64,000 nucleotides of DNA from Vombatus ursinus (taxonomy: Eukaryota > Chordata > Mammalia > Diprotodontia > Vombatidae). The notes below the pieces were generated by a model. That model ran no database searches, was not told where the DNA came from, and saw nothing but the letters and a program-made list of their open reading frames with translations. The stretch covers positions 1,818,038 through 1,882,037 of the forward strand of contig NW_020944311.1 of assembly GCF_900497805.2 (NCBI RefSeq), in the 5' to 3' direction. Positions 45,111-62,570 of the stretch are shown one piece after another (position 1 is the stretch's first letter; each line of letters begins with the position of its first letter). The position numbers were made by a program, and so were the translations under genes.

Positions 45111-45572
45111 CTCTCTAAATAGCGGTGGGTTAAGAATGCTCAGGACATGTTTAGATGCTTGCCTTAACTCTCTTCCTCTAGGAAATGGCCTTTGCTATAC
45201 ACAAGATGGGAATGAGGCTAGCTTCCCCGAGGAACGAGGTTAAACGTCTCATTTACATTATGGCAGCACCAGGCAGTGGGGGAGCAAGAAGCCCTTTTTC
45301 CACGTCCTCACCTTCTGTCTACTGGCCAGGAACACTCGGGTTGGGCCAAAGTCTGATCAGGGGATCAGAAAACAGGTTACAGTGAAACCTGAGTAGGCCT
45401 CTGTCTGTGTCAACTTGTAATAACAGAAGTAACAATGTCCTTGCACACAGTAGGAGTTGAAGAGAAGTTTGTTGGCTCATAGAATGGCACATAATGGAAT
45501 GGAGGCTTCACCCCTTCTCTGTCACACTGGGGCAGCCAGAGAGCAGTCAAGTACAAATAGTGTTGTCTAAGC
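45111..45572. other. Intergenic, no feature recognised
   Basis: No gene or clear repeat. Confidence 0.4.
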
Positions 45573-45774
45573 CAGGGGTGAGGAACGTGGGTCTTGAGAC
45601 CACATGTGGCCTTCTAGGTCCTCAGGTGCAGCCTTTTGATTGAGCCCAAGTTTTACAGAACAAATCCTTTTGTTAAGGGGATTTGTTCTGTAAAATTTGG
45701 AGCCAGTCACAGGGCAGCACTTGAGGACCTAGAGGGCCACATGTGGCCTCAAGGCCACAGGTTCCCCACCCCTG
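45573..45774. mobile_element. Palindromic hAT-like MITE, 202 bases
   Basis: Begins CAGGGGTGAGGAAC and ends GTTCCCCACCCCTG. Flanked by an exact 8-base duplication GTCTAAGC at 45565-45572 and 45775-45782. The inverted repeat runs through almost the whole element. At its centre TTTTACAGAACAAATCC pairs perfectly with GGATTTGTTCTGTAAAA across an 11-base loop. It has no coding capacity. It resembles marsupial Charlie-type non-autonomous elements. Confidence 0.92.
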
Positions 45775-45939
45775 GTCTAAGCAAATCCCAGGAGATCACT
45801 CAATCATGAAAATTTCCAGTTTGAATACAGTGATATTATGGGACTTCCTCATTTAATATCGATGGTGTTGTGGTACGGGTTACTGAGCAGAAAACAGGAT
45901 TCCAGGAAACCCTGCTTTTGCCTGGGTTACCTCAGTAAA

Positions 45940-46190
45940 GCAGTGGCTGTAGTAGATACCATGCTGCACCCGCAGTCCAGAATACCTGGCTTCAACTCCC
46001 ACCTGTGAGACTTATTAGCTGGGTGACCCTGGGCAAGTCACCTGAACTCTCTGAGTCTTATCTTCCTCATCTGTGAAAAGGGCATAATAATCGTGCTGGT
46101 AGTCTTTCCCTCACAGGACTGCTCTGAGACCAGGACAGATATGAGATGATAGAAAGTACTTTGTAAACTTGAAATCATTATATGAGCTAT
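45940..46190 (+). repeat. MIR-type SINE
   Basis: CTTATTAGCTGGGTGACCC, TCCTCATCTGTGAAAAGGG and AGAAAGTACTTTGTAAACTTG. Confidence 0.8.
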
Positions 46191-46204
46191 CACTCATTTT
46201 TATG

Positions 46205-47030
46205 ACAGTCAGGAAGTCAGGAAGATGTCAGTCAGCCTGTAGGAGCCTACTATTTTGACCAGTCAAAAGCCAGAATTAAGGTTGTTGGGAGAAATATTAA
46301 CCATCTTAGATATGCAGATGATATCATTCTGATGGCAGAAAGTGAAGAAGAATTAAGAAGCCTCTTGATGAGGGTGAAAGAGGAGAGTGAAAAAGCTGGC
46401 TTGAAGCTTAACATCACCAAAACTATGATCTTGGCAACTGGCCCCATCGCTTCCTGGCAAACAGAGGGAGAAGAAATGGAAGCAGTGTTTGATTTTATAT
46501 TCTTGGGCTCAACGATCATTGCAGACATCGACTGCAGCCATGAAATTAAAAGACGCTTGCTCCTTGGAAGGAAAGCTATGGCAAATCTGAGCAGCAGACT
46601 AAAAAGCAGAGACATCACCTTGCCGACAAAAGTCTGTAGAGTCAAAGCTATGGTTTTTCCAGTAGCAATGCACGGCCGTAAGAGCTGGACTATAAGGAAA
46701 GCTGAGAGCCACAGAATCAATGTTTTCGAATTGCACTGCTGGAGAAGACTTCTGAGAGTCCCTTGGACAGCCAGGAGATCAAATCAGTCAATGCTTAAAG
46801 AAATTAACTTTGACCATTCATTGGAAGGGCAGATGCTGAAGCTGAAGCTTAAATGTTTTGGCCACATAGTGAGAAAAGGGGACTCATTGGAAAAGACTCA
46901 GATGCTGGGAAAGATTGAAGGCGAAAGGAGAAGGGGACGGCAGAGGATGAGAGGGATAGAGAGTGTCATGGAAACACCGAAGACGAACTTGGACAGATCC
47001 TATCCACTGAGATAAAACCCTTCAGTATCA
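46205..47030 (+). mobile_element. RTE (BovB-like) LINE, 3' part with open reverse transcriptase frame
   Basis: A frame open from about 46236 to a TGA at 47015 encodes the end of an RTE-clade reverse transcriptase. GRNINHLRYADDIILMAE at about 46290-46343 carries the catalytic YADD motif (46311-46322). It is followed by LKLNITKTMIL, FIFLGSTI, HEIKRRLLLGRKAM, WRRLLRVPWTARRSNQS and MLGKIEGERRRGRQRMR, the standard RTE/BovB C-terminal landmarks. The 5' part of the LINE (endonuclease and early RT) is absent, as expected of a 5'-truncated insertion. It is the clade whose 3' tail is shared by the RTE-tailed SINEs in this window. Confidence 0.92.
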
Positions 47031-47440
47031 CCATGTATTAATGGGTCTGGGATCTAACCACTCTGGCCTTGTCTTCCTGGGAGGTCTTTGCCAAGGTCTT
47101 CCCAGAAGTCCTCCAAAGAAGGTATATCCAAGGGGCGGGGGACCTTTCTCATGGGCTGAACTTAATCAAAGGAAAGGCAGTATTGCATACTGGATCTTGG
47201 AGTCAGGAAAACCTCTGGACGCTGACATCAGCTGTGGTAATTGCCATGTTATCACAATCTCCCAGTGCCCCTAGAGGAATCCCTAAGACTAGAAGTTACA
47301 GATGAGTTGCCACACTAAAGTTGCCCACACTAATATCACAGGTCTGGACCAAAGAAACAAGTGTCCAAAGACTGGTACATTCTGTCCATGCTGTAAGAGG
47401 TCAGAGGATGCAGGGATCATTGTGGGCTGGGGTGGCGGGA
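47031..47440. other. Intergenic, no feature recognised
   Basis: No gene or clear repeat. Confidence 0.4.
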
Positions 47441-47630
47441 GAAAATGGAGGAAGAATGACTTGAGCAGAGTCTTAAAGACAGGAGAAGATTTAGAGGGGG
47501 CAGGGAAGAGAGAGGCATTCCAGGCAGAGGGAATGGCATGAGCGAAGGCCTGTTGGTGGGAATATGTATGATCTGTGAAGGAGATAGTGAGGAGATTGGT
47601 CTGACTGGAGCAGAAGGCTCATGTTAAAAT
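47440..47630 (+). repeat. Ancient mammalian dispersed repeat fragment
   Basis: GGGAAGAGAGAGGCATTCCAGG and GCAGAGGGAATGGCATGAGCG, the same family as at 51.6 kb. Confidence 0.55.
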
Positions 47631-47649
47631 GTAATAGAAAATATGTTGC

Positions 47650-47781
47650 GTGGGGGCAGCTAGGTGGCGCGGTGGAGTCAGGAGGACCTGAGTTCAAATC
47701 CGGCCTCAGACACATAACACTTACTAGCTGTGTGACTCCGGGCAAGTCACTGAACCCCAATTGCCTCACCAAAAAAAGAAA

Positions 47782-47857
<76 letters not shown>
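47650..47857 (+). repeat. WSINE1-like SINE with expanded (AAAG)n tail
   Basis: SINE body to AACCCCAATTGCCTCACC at about 47770, then about 20 AAAG units. A perfect 13-base duplication GAAAATATGTTGC at 47637-47649 and 47858-47870 encloses both SINE and microsatellite. Confidence 0.96.
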
Positions 47858-47859
<2 letters not shown>

Positions 47860-48059
47860 AAATATGTTGCTTGAAGGCCAGAATGTGGAGAGAACAAAAC
47901 AATAGAACTACAACGATGTGCACATACACACAAACACACATACACTTCGGAAATAAACGTCCAATAAACACTTTTTCTTAGACTATTCCTGCTGTGTGGA
48001 GCAAATACAGTGCAACTCGGGTCAGATTCTGGACTGGAGATATATAAAAATAGATGTCA

Positions 48060-48392
48060 ATATCAATATTGATGTGTGTATATAGGCACATATGTATAGA
48101 TTTAGGTATACAGAGACATGCATAGATGTATAATGTACTATATGTGTCGATATTAATATATGTGTATACATGCACACAAGTACGTATACACGTATATATG
48201 CACCTACACATACATACCTGCATATAAACGTGTGTATATACATACATATACAGACACATGTGCATGTGTATACATGCACACATGTACATATACATGTGTA
48301 TGTGCACATATGCATACACATCTGCATATATACATGTGTGTATATACATACATATATAGACACATGTGCGTGTGTATACATATGTATGTGTA
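48060..48392. repeat. (TACACA/TATG)n low-complexity repeat
   Basis: Alternating purine-pyrimidine TATG/CACA sequence. Open frames here are repeat artefacts. Confidence 0.9.
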
Positions 48393-48435
48393 CAGGGTGT
48401 CCCAAAAGTCTCAGTGTAGTTTTAAGCTTTATATT
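48393..48435 (+). mobile_element. Mariner-like terminal repeat, single end
   Basis: CAGGGTGTCCCAAAAGTCTC directly after a TA dinucleotide looks like a Tc1/mariner-type inverted repeat end. No matching opposite end was found, so only a fragment remains. Confidence 0.6.
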
Positions 48436-48484
48436 CTTAGTAACCTTAGATAGATTTTAGGGAGTCCATTAACTCAGATGGGGG

Positions 48485-48560
48485 AAAAAATAACACCTTT
48501 CTTTTCACTACCTTCTAACTGAAATCTAGCATTTCTTTCAATTCTTTGAAAACCTGATTC
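48485..48560 (+). repeat. Ancient DNA-transposon-like dispersed repeat, copy 3 (partial)
   Basis: TCTAACTGAAATCTAGCATTTC then TTTCAATTCTTTG matches the interior of the 34.4-kb copy. Confidence 0.6.
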
Positions 48561-49310
48561 TTAGCAAGGCTTCCTAGACTTCCCTGGACTTCCTGCCTGC
48601 CCGAGGGGTCTGTATGACACAAATGAGGTGAAGAAGCTGATGCTTCCAGGAGGAGAGAAACCGTTGGAAGTTGAAGGAGGTCACCTTCCAGGTGTGTAGC
48701 AGGGCTTGGGGGTCTGGATGCTTGGCATTCTAAGAGGCCGGCTGAGGAGCAAAAGCCTTCCGGGTATGGCGGCCAGCTAGGTGCTGGAGCTGGAGATAGA
48801 ATAGTGAGTCTGACCTAGAACAAGAAAGCCATGATGCAGAGTAATAGGAAATAAGATTACAAAGGTAGGGGAGGCAGGTTGTAGAGAACCAGAAATCACA
48901 GCAGCATCCATTTTAATAATTGAAGGGAATTTCAGGGACCATTTAGATTTAACCCTAAAATACCAATAGGGGGCAACAGTAGAGGAGGGAGTCAGTTCAA
49001 AATCAGTTCCTGAGCACCTACTACTATGTGTTAGGCAGTGGGGTATAAAACCAAAACTGAAATGGCCCATATCTGCCTTCAGGGTGCTTACACTCTCCCA
49101 GCACACTTGGCTATATGCCATAGGCATCGAGCTACTCCCTCCCCCGCAGGCTCCGGCTGGTGACTGGCTGGGATTCACAAGGAGCCCAATGCTTAATTTC
49201 CAATTTGCCCCGGGCATTCCAGGACTGCTGATTGATCATTTCCCCTCACCTTTGTTGTCACCCGGCTTCTCTTGCAGGACCCTTTGCCAGTGTTTGAACC
49301 TGACCCATCG
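48561..49310. other. Intergenic, no clear feature
   Basis: A fragment of the ancient repeat (GTGTTAGGCAGTGGGGTATAAAACC) lies near 49010-49090. A CTCF-like match is listed separately. No exon recognised. Confidence 0.4.
48963..48977 (+). promoter_or_regulatory. CTCF-like motif
   Basis: CCAATAGGGGGCAAC fits the CTCF core CCASYAGRKGGCRSY at 13 of 15 positions. By chance alone such matches are not rare. Confidence 0.3.
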
Positions 49311-49480
49311 ATCCTGACCAGAAGGGACCTTACAGACTCTGAATTCAACCACCGCCCTTTACAGAAGAAAACTGAAGCCAAGAGAGGGAAAGGGACTTGC
49401 TTTAGGTCACACAGCCTTCAAGGGGCAGAGGATGGCTTCGAACCGACAGGTCTTCTGACCCGCTTCTTTCCACTATACTA
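49310..49480 (-). repeat. MIR-type SINE, minus strand
   Basis: GGGACCTTACAGACTCTGAA, AAGAAAACTGAAGCCAAGAG and GGTCACACAGCC. Confidence 0.7.
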
Positions 49481-51104
49481 GGAGGTGGGGCTGAGGAGCA
49501 GGAGCCTTCCTTGCAGTCTCCCCAGTCTCCCCAGCTATCTGCTCCCCACCATTCTCCCTCCTTAGTCCACTACTGGAGCATAACCGGCCCTTTAGGAAAC
49601 GAGCACTGATGTCCCTTCGTTGTCCGTGGCCTGACAGCATCAGCTGGGAGCTCCTGGGAGAGAGAAAAAGAAAAACTCAGGAAAAGGTCTCCTGATGGCA
49701 GTTCAGAGGCTGCCTTCTATTCCTAGCTCCCCCACTGAGTGAGCTGGCAATCCGTGGGCGTGCCTCTTCCTTCTCTTGGCATGCCTAGGACATAGGGCGT
49801 CAAGCATTTGTAACCTACCTCCCACGGGTGACGAGGCTGAGCCAACAAGGGCTGGCAACTTGAAATGACATTCATTTCTACCTTGGGGCTTCTGGCTCAG
49901 CTGCCGATAGCAGCAGCAAATATTTACTTCGAGCTTTTTGTCTTGGTGGATGGCACCGGTTTAGGCACCAAGGACGGGTGGAGCTTTCCCTAGGCCTAAC
50001 TAGAATACCAGCCACTAGCATAGCTTGATGCTCGACCGTGCCCCACTCCGCCTTCTGCAGCCTCAGCAGGACAGCTCTCAGGGGCCCCGAAGGGCAACTT
50101 TGACAGAGTAATTCTCGTTCAGGTGTGTACGGGTTAGACGAGGCAGCCTCTGGGGTACCTTCCAGGCCTGAGATGCTGTGAGCCTCTGGCCTGGTACCAG
50201 CGAAAAGGGGGGGTTGGGGGCCGGGCATTGCAACATGGATTGGTTTCAGGGACTGGGTATAAATGTGCTGTAGACCAGTGCTGCTTCAGGGGCTGGCAGT
50301 GGGAAAAGCCTGTCCTGAGTAAGAGGGATTGTGTGGCAATTTTGCGTCCCCCTCCCCCAGGGTCCTTTGCTGCTGAGGGGCTCTGGGGAGAAGTGAGAGG
50401 TTTGGGGCCCACTTCAGGGATTTGCACTCGGTGCAAGTGAGATCTAGGGATCTGGGTGAAGGTGCAGGGAGCACAAGGGTCAGCCATTCTTTCTTCTGCA
50501 AGTTGGTACTAACTGCCTGCAGGGAAGCTCAGAAGCCAGTGACCAGTGGCTGGGGAGGGCCTGAGGAGGGAGCTGATGTGTTCAGAGGAGATCCTAGTGA
50601 CCTCTCAAGGCCCTGGCAGCTCAACTCTTCCAGCCATACTGGCCCATTCTAGCTGAAGAAAGGAAGAGTGATAAGCAAAGGCCAGGGTAACCTCTGGCCA
50701 GCTGTATCTGTTAGGGCCTGGGAACTGGGAACTGGAAAATGAGCCCAAAAAGACTAGGGAGCAGAAGTGCTAGGGAATTCGAAGGCCAGGGAAGGGGAAA
50801 GAGCAAGGAGGGGGTCTGGGAGAAGAGGCTGGTAAGGTGCCTGCCGGCCCTCCCCCATACAGCCCCATGCCAAGCCTAGGTGAGGGATACAGGACCAGAC
50901 CATGCCCCACAGGAATCCTAATTCCGATGAGATCTGTGAAACAAAAGCTGACTGAGCATTAATGCTGTAGAATTAGCTCCTCTGTATTGTAGTCTTTATT
51001 TATTCTTGCCAACTGGCTGCTGGAGAAACCAAGGCACATGAATTCAGGCTCAGTCTATGGAGGACGAGCCTGAGAACTGATGCCCCACAGTCTTCAGAGA
51101 GGGG

Positions 51105-51105
<1 letters not shown>
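49481..51105. other. Intergenic, no feature recognised
   Basis: GC-moderate, apparently single-copy sequence with no exon identified. An isolated GGGTATAAATG lies near 50255. Confidence 0.4.

Positions 51106-51153
<48 letters not shown>
51106..51153. repeat. (GT)n microsatellite
   Basis: About 24 perfect GT units. Confidence 0.97.
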
Positions 51154-51154
<1 letters not shown>

Positions 51155-51330
51155 TGCTGAGACAAAAGCCCCAAATTTGCAATCAGGAGATCTGGCTTCA
51201 AATCCTGCCTCTGTCACATCGGGCAAGCCACTGTGCCTTACTGAGGAACCTCATCTGTAAAACTGCTGTGTTTGGAGAGGAACAGATGAGATGGACTTTA
51301 AGCTTCTTTCCAGTTCTAACTCAATGGTTT
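51155..51330 (+). repeat. MIR-type SINE
   Basis: GGAGATCTGGCTTCAAATCCTG, GGGCAAGCCACTGTGCC and CCTCATCTGTAAAACTG. Confidence 0.75.
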
Positions 51331-51399
51331 TAGCATTGCCTCTCCAGACAAGTCCCCTTTTGGCTGGAAAGGCAAACTTGGGGTCTGCTTCCAGCGCTT

Positions 51400-51950
51400 T
51401 CCCAGTCAGCATTTTTTAAGCACTTACTATGTGCTAGCCACTGTGCTAAGTGCTATGGGTACTCCTCAAGGAACCCCCATTCTTCTAATGGGAGAGATAA
51501 CATGGAAAGAACTGGGTACGTGCAAGAAATAGACCATGTAAATAGAAGGCAGACTCAGAAAGGAAGGCACTAGCAGCTGAGGACACCAGGAAAGGTCTTC
51601 TTCAGAAGCGGGGATTGGACAAGAGCTGAACCTTGAAGGAAGCGGGGAAGCCGGGAGCCTTGCGGAGGTGAGAGGGAGAGCATTCCAAGCCTGAGAGCAG
51701 GGCTGGGCGAAGAGAGTGCTGGGAAAGGAACTGCAAGGAGACCTTCGGAACTAGGATAGAGTGTGGGGAGGGGATTAAGGTGGAAGAAGGCAAGAAAGGA
51801 GGAAGGGGCCAGGTTTCAAAAAGCTTTAAATGACAAAGAGAGGACTTTGTATTTGGTCCTGGTGGAAAGAGGGGGCCACTGGAGGTTACTGGGTGGGGGA
51901 GTGACGCGGCCAGACCACTAGGCTTTAGGAAAATTACGTTGGCAGCCAAG
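51400..51950 (+). repeat. Ancient mammalian dispersed repeat, longest copy
   Basis: ACTATGTGCTAGCCACTGTGC, AGCTGAACCTTGAAGGAAG, AGAGCATTCCAAGCCTGAG, TTGTATTTGGTCCTGG and GGGGAGTGACGCGGCCAGAC occur in order. Partial copies lie at 36.0, 47.44, 49.0 and 56.0 kb. Confidence 0.55.
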
Positions 51951-52549
51951 TGGAAGCTGTAGAGTTGAAAATCTGATGGGCAGTAGGACCCAGGGAGCTC
52001 CCACCCAAGCTAAGGAGGAGCCACCTGCTTAAGCACCATAGGGTGAGTAAGTGAGTCCCTAGGGTGTGAGCCCATGCGTGGGAAGCCAGGGAGGCTGGAG
52101 GACGCTCTGCCTTTACCAGCGAGTCAGCCCGTCTAGAGCGATGCTTCCTCCAGGGTTGAGGTGCCAGGGCCAGTGTGGGCACAGCTGCTTCGGGGGAGTG
52201 GCAGGAGCCACCCGCTGGCTTCTCTTTCCTCCCTTGCCTCGGAGCATCCCCCTGTCGAAGTGCCTTCCTACCCTGTAACGGGCAGGCAGGCTGCTTTGAT
52301 TTGTCCCTGGCTAGTCCCACCCATTTCTCTCCTGTCCTCCTTTCCCCAGCACCCCCACTCCCAGCCTTTGCCTTGCTGTCACTGCTGGGGTCAGCCACCC
52401 AGCACCTGTGCTGGAGGACCGGCTCCCTTGAGCTTATCGGAGCAACAGGTAGGGCACAGCCCAGGCATGGACGCGGAGGTGGTGCTTTGCTTCTACCCAC
52501 GCTTTGTCTCTTGGAAGCAAAGTTTCTCTCGGGTGGAGGCTAGGAGCAC

Positions 52550-52840
52550 GCTGCTCTTTTGTTTTCTCCTTTCTCTGTCTCTTTGCCTGTTGCATGTGTC
52601 TGTGTCTACTTCTGTCTCTCTCTCTCTCTGTCTCTCCTTCCTTCCCATACCCCACCTCTCTGTGTCTGTCTGTCTTCTCTATCTCTTTTCCTCCCTCCTG
52701 CCCAGCCCCACCTCCACCTCCCTGTGTCTCTCCCTCTCCCTGTGTCTATCTCTCTGTCCCCGTGGCCTTGTGTCTCTCTCCCATCTCACTCACTCCTGTC
52801 TTGTTCTTTTTGTCTCTCTCCCCAGAGAGTTGAGCCTGGG
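52550..52840 (+). repeat. (CT)n-rich low-complexity stretch
   Basis: Imperfect TCTCTC/TGTCTC sequence upstream of XKRX. Confidence 0.85.
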
Positions 52841-53109
52841 AGCACCGTTCCTGTTTACCTGCCCCACCCCAGAACTCAAGATCTTGAAGCCCCTCTTCCT
52901 GTCACCCCTGTACTCAGCCGGAGCTCTGCACAGGACAGCCAAGGTTTGTCCGGGAAGCAGTCCCAGGTCACTGTGGAGCGAGCCAGCAATGGGGGAGATG
53001 AGCAGGGTCTAGAAAGGCCCAGGACACTCGAGCATCTGCCGGTCACTCACCTGTCAAAGTCCAGTCCTCCTCTCCTACCCTTGGTCACCGCTTAAATTCT
53101 TCTCTAGGG

Positions 53110-53124
53110 CCACTAGGGTGCAGG
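53110..53124 (+). promoter_or_regulatory. CTCF-like motif upstream of XKRX
   Basis: CCACTAGGGTGCAGG matches CCASYAGRKGGCRSY at 13 of 15 positions, about 400 bases before the XKRX start. Confidence 0.3.
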
Positions 53125-53294
53125 CAGAAGCCTTGAACTTGAACTCCCCTGGGGGCCTCTATGCTCTCTCTGGGCCACCTGCAAGAGGACCAGCCACAGG
53201 AAGCTGGCTCATTCTACACAGTCCCAGAAGGAGGGAAGTCTCTGGGGAGTGGTGGCAGGTTTTTCCAGTCCTCAGAGCATCCTGACTTGGGTGA

Positions 53295-59664
<6,370 letters not shown>

Positions 59665-60290
59665 TGCTTCCCCCACTGGGTCTTTGGGGAGGGGTGTGGG
59701 GAAGTGGGGGATTGCCGAGAGGAAATCTACAACTCAGAGTATGAGGATGATCCACCTAGAAAAGCAGTCACCTGACCATTAGGGGTAGGAGCCTGGGCCC
59801 TCAAGCTGTGAGAAGCTCACAGTTCACAGGGTCTAGACCACAGAAGAAGGGCTATACCTAGCTCTCATCTCCCCCCCCCCCACATACCCACACACTTGTC
59901 CCCTCGAGAGTGTACATACATATACCCACACCCACACACATACCACTGGGAGCCATCTGGAACCTCCCAACACAGATGGGATGACTACACTTCCAAGGCT
60001 GAGCGGCTACACTATCTTTTAGTGACCAGTGAAGGCCCATCATTAGCAAAAACCCATAAGGAACCACCTACCCTAGAGCTCACAAGCTTCAGGAGAAGGG
60101 GCCCAGGACCTGCAGATTTTTCCTGAACAGTGCGCACCCAGTTTGACCTGTGGCCCTTCAGGCCTAAGCTATCTTCTCAGCATACCCTTCACAGGACTTT
60201 CCTTCATGGGCCACCAGGGGCAGTGGCTTGCTCAGGTTCCCCTATCCCCCCATTCCTCATCATCATAAATCCCTCCAAGCCAGCTTCCTC
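59665..60290 (+). other. XKRX: Probable XKRX 3' UTR
   Basis: Single-copy sequence after the TGA. It has an 11-C run at 59871-59881 and a CA-rich patch to about 59945. A variant signal CATAAA at 60264-60269 with TG-rich sequence at about 60318 is a possible polyadenylation site; no AATAAA is close. Confidence 0.35.
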
Positions 60291-60579
60291 TCTCACAACC
60301 CAGCTGTTCTTTTAGCATCTGTTGTGTGTGATTATGAATTATATTTCAACAATGCTGTCCTGTGACTGAAAATATTTTTACATGTGCCCCCCCAACTTTA
60401 TTTCTAGATACTGTCACTTAACTTTTTTTATTTCAGGGGTAGAGGGGGGTATGTTTGGGACAGCTTCTTCCTGGCGGATGTGAAAGGGGAGGAGTTTTCC
60501 CTCCAAGGGGGCTAGATATTAATCAAGTCAATCTCAATTACTAAATCCCACCCGAGTATACAGAGAAGAGATGAGCCTC

Positions 60580-61190
60580 ATCCCAGATGTACAGAATTGG
60601 AGAATCTGAAGGGGCTTCAAACCATCTAGTCCAACCCATACTCGTAAAGAAGCTATCACTACTACATGCTTGTCCAGTCTCTGCAGAAAGGGAACTCCCC
60701 ACCTCTTGGGGCAGGCCCTTCCACTTGGGGAGACTCTAATTGTTGAGAGGTTATCTTAACAAACCCAAATTTGCCTCTTTGCAGTGCCCCCCCACCCTCC
60801 CATTCCATTGCTCCTAGTTCTGCCTTCCTCCCTAGACTGACCTTGGAGGTACTTGAAGACAGCTGTCATATTCTGCCCACCACCTCTCCCTCCAAGACCT
60901 GTCTTTTCCAGGCTAAACATGTCCAGTTCCTTCAACCGATCCTCCTCTGGCATAGACTCAAGGCCTTTCACCATCCCGGTGATGCTTTTCAGCTTCCCAA
61001 TGACCCACCTTAACTAAGGTCTAATCAGGGCAGAATACAATGGAATTGCCTGTCAATTCCCTTTTCCTTGGAGCTAGACCCCTCAATGTAGCCCAAGGTC
61101 CCATTCACCCTGTTGGCTGTCTTATCCGTGTTGTTGACTCATTAAACATGCAATTCCCTAAGACCCTCAGATCTTTTTTCAGATAAGCTG
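60580..61190 (-). repeat. CR1/L3 LINE 3' region, minus strand
   Basis: CAGAATTGGAGAATCTGAAG, TGCAGAAAGGGAACTCCCC, CCAGGCTAAACATGTCCAG, GGCATAGACTCAAGGCC and CCATTCACCCTGTTGGCTG correspond to the antisense CR1/L3 3' part. Confidence 0.7.
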
Positions 61191-61324
61191 TTCTCTACAC
61201 TCCCCCCCCCACCACTTTGTTCATAAGGAGTTCACTTTACAATAAGTAGTTCACACGTTCACCAACCTTCTTGTCCCGTGGATGGATACAGGTATTTATT
61301 TCCTTTTCTATGTTTTCTATTTAG

Positions 61325-61435
61325 TATTATCTATATATTTAAGCTTCTTAAGAACAAGGCCCATCTTTGTATCTCCAGTACCTAGTATGGTGCATTGTAT
61401 ACAGTAGAAGCTTAATAAATGTCTACTGAATTACT
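61325..61435 (+). repeat. L2-type 3' tail
   Basis: AAGCTTCTTAAGAACAAGGCC ... TAGAAGCTTAATAAATGTC. Confidence 0.7.
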
Positions 61436-61459
61436 TTAAATTGCACTGGCTTTGGAATG

Positions 61460-61690
61460 GGATTTAACATTCATTTGATGTTTGCAAAGGACTTTCTATA
61501 CATTATCTCAATTTGATGCTCATCACAACCCTGTGAAGTTGGTGTTCTTATTATTTCCATTTTACAGGGAGAGGAAACTGAGGTCCAGAGAGGCTTAGTG
61601 ACTTGTCAAGATGGCAGAGCCAGGATTTAAGCCTAGGCCTTTTGGCTTCAAATCCTGCTCTTCTGCCATCATTCCATACCGCCACTGTGA
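61460..61690 (-). repeat. MIR-type SINE, minus strand
   Basis: TATCTCAATTTGATGCTCATC, GAGAGGAAACTGAGGTCCAG and GAGCCAGGATTTAAGCC. Confidence 0.85.
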
Positions 61691-62280
61691 TATTTGTCTG
61701 ACTGGCTGTCCTAGGCCTGCTTCCCAGTAAATAATGGAGCTAGGCCTTGGGAGATAGCCACCTGACCTATTAACTTCCACCAGCTGTGAGCACAAGTGGA
61801 ACTTGATCCCATCTGTCCCAGCCATGATGTGATCCAGTGACTTGAGTGCCACACACCATGGAAATGTAGAGCCAGGCAGACATGGCTGGGCAGGAAGCCC
61901 AGTAGAGCTAGAATGGAAACATTTGCATTGGAGAAGGCCACTCCTGGACTGGATTGGCAGGTTGGTTGCCCTTCAGGGGAGGATACTTGACTTGGTAGAT
62001 AGATTCTGTCCCATTTCCTTCCCAATCTCAGTGACCCAACATGTTGGGAATGTGAAGACTAAAGACAGGAGGGCGGGGAGAAGCCTCTAACCTGAAAAAC
62101 CTGTAGAGATGAGGAGGTGAGACCAGAGTAAGCTTTGATACCAATGAACCGCAGCATGTCCTGGTGGTGTCGGGTCTCTGACACTGGCCAGCCAAATCAC
62201 TTAGTCTTTCTGAGACTCAGCTTTCTCAGCTGTAAAATGGGGATACAAATTCTACCTGCAGTGGTACCTCATCAGATACT
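61691..62280. other. Intergenic, with a MIR-like piece
   Basis: A plus-strand MIR scrap (GACTCAGCTTTCTCAGCTG then TAAAATGGGG) lies near 62150-62270. No exon recognised. Confidence 0.4.
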
Positions 62281-62570
62281 AGATTCAAAGCAGGAAGGGC
62301 CAGCAGAGGCCTGGCCCAAGCCCCTTGTTTGACAGACTGAGGGCCAGAGAGAGGAAGTGACTTCCATTCACAGATCTAGGGCCCCTCAGGAGCATCTTGC
62401 CTACCGTATAAGGCAATAAATGGCAGCGGCAGAATTCAAATCCACGTCCTCTGACTCTGAATCCAGAAATTTCCATGGTAACATATCACCTCCCAGAGCC
62501 ACTGTGAGGGTCAAACGAGAGATAGTAAGTTAAGTGCTTTGGTCAGCTTCAAGCACTATAGAAAAACCAG
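62280..62570 (-). repeat. MIR-type SINE, minus strand
   Basis: GACAGACTGAGGGCCAGAG and AATAAATGGCAGCGGCAG then ATTCAAATCCACGTCC. A second MIR-like tail lies at about 62490-62570. Confidence 0.65.

Noticed and set aside
47978-48460. Open frames of about 95-127 codons in both strands
   Set aside because: Translation of the alternating TATG/CACA repeat.
52161-53095. Overlapping open frames of up to 283 codons upstream of XKRX
   Set aside because: They are driven by the CT-rich repeat (leucine/serine runs), overlap in all three frames and match no protein.
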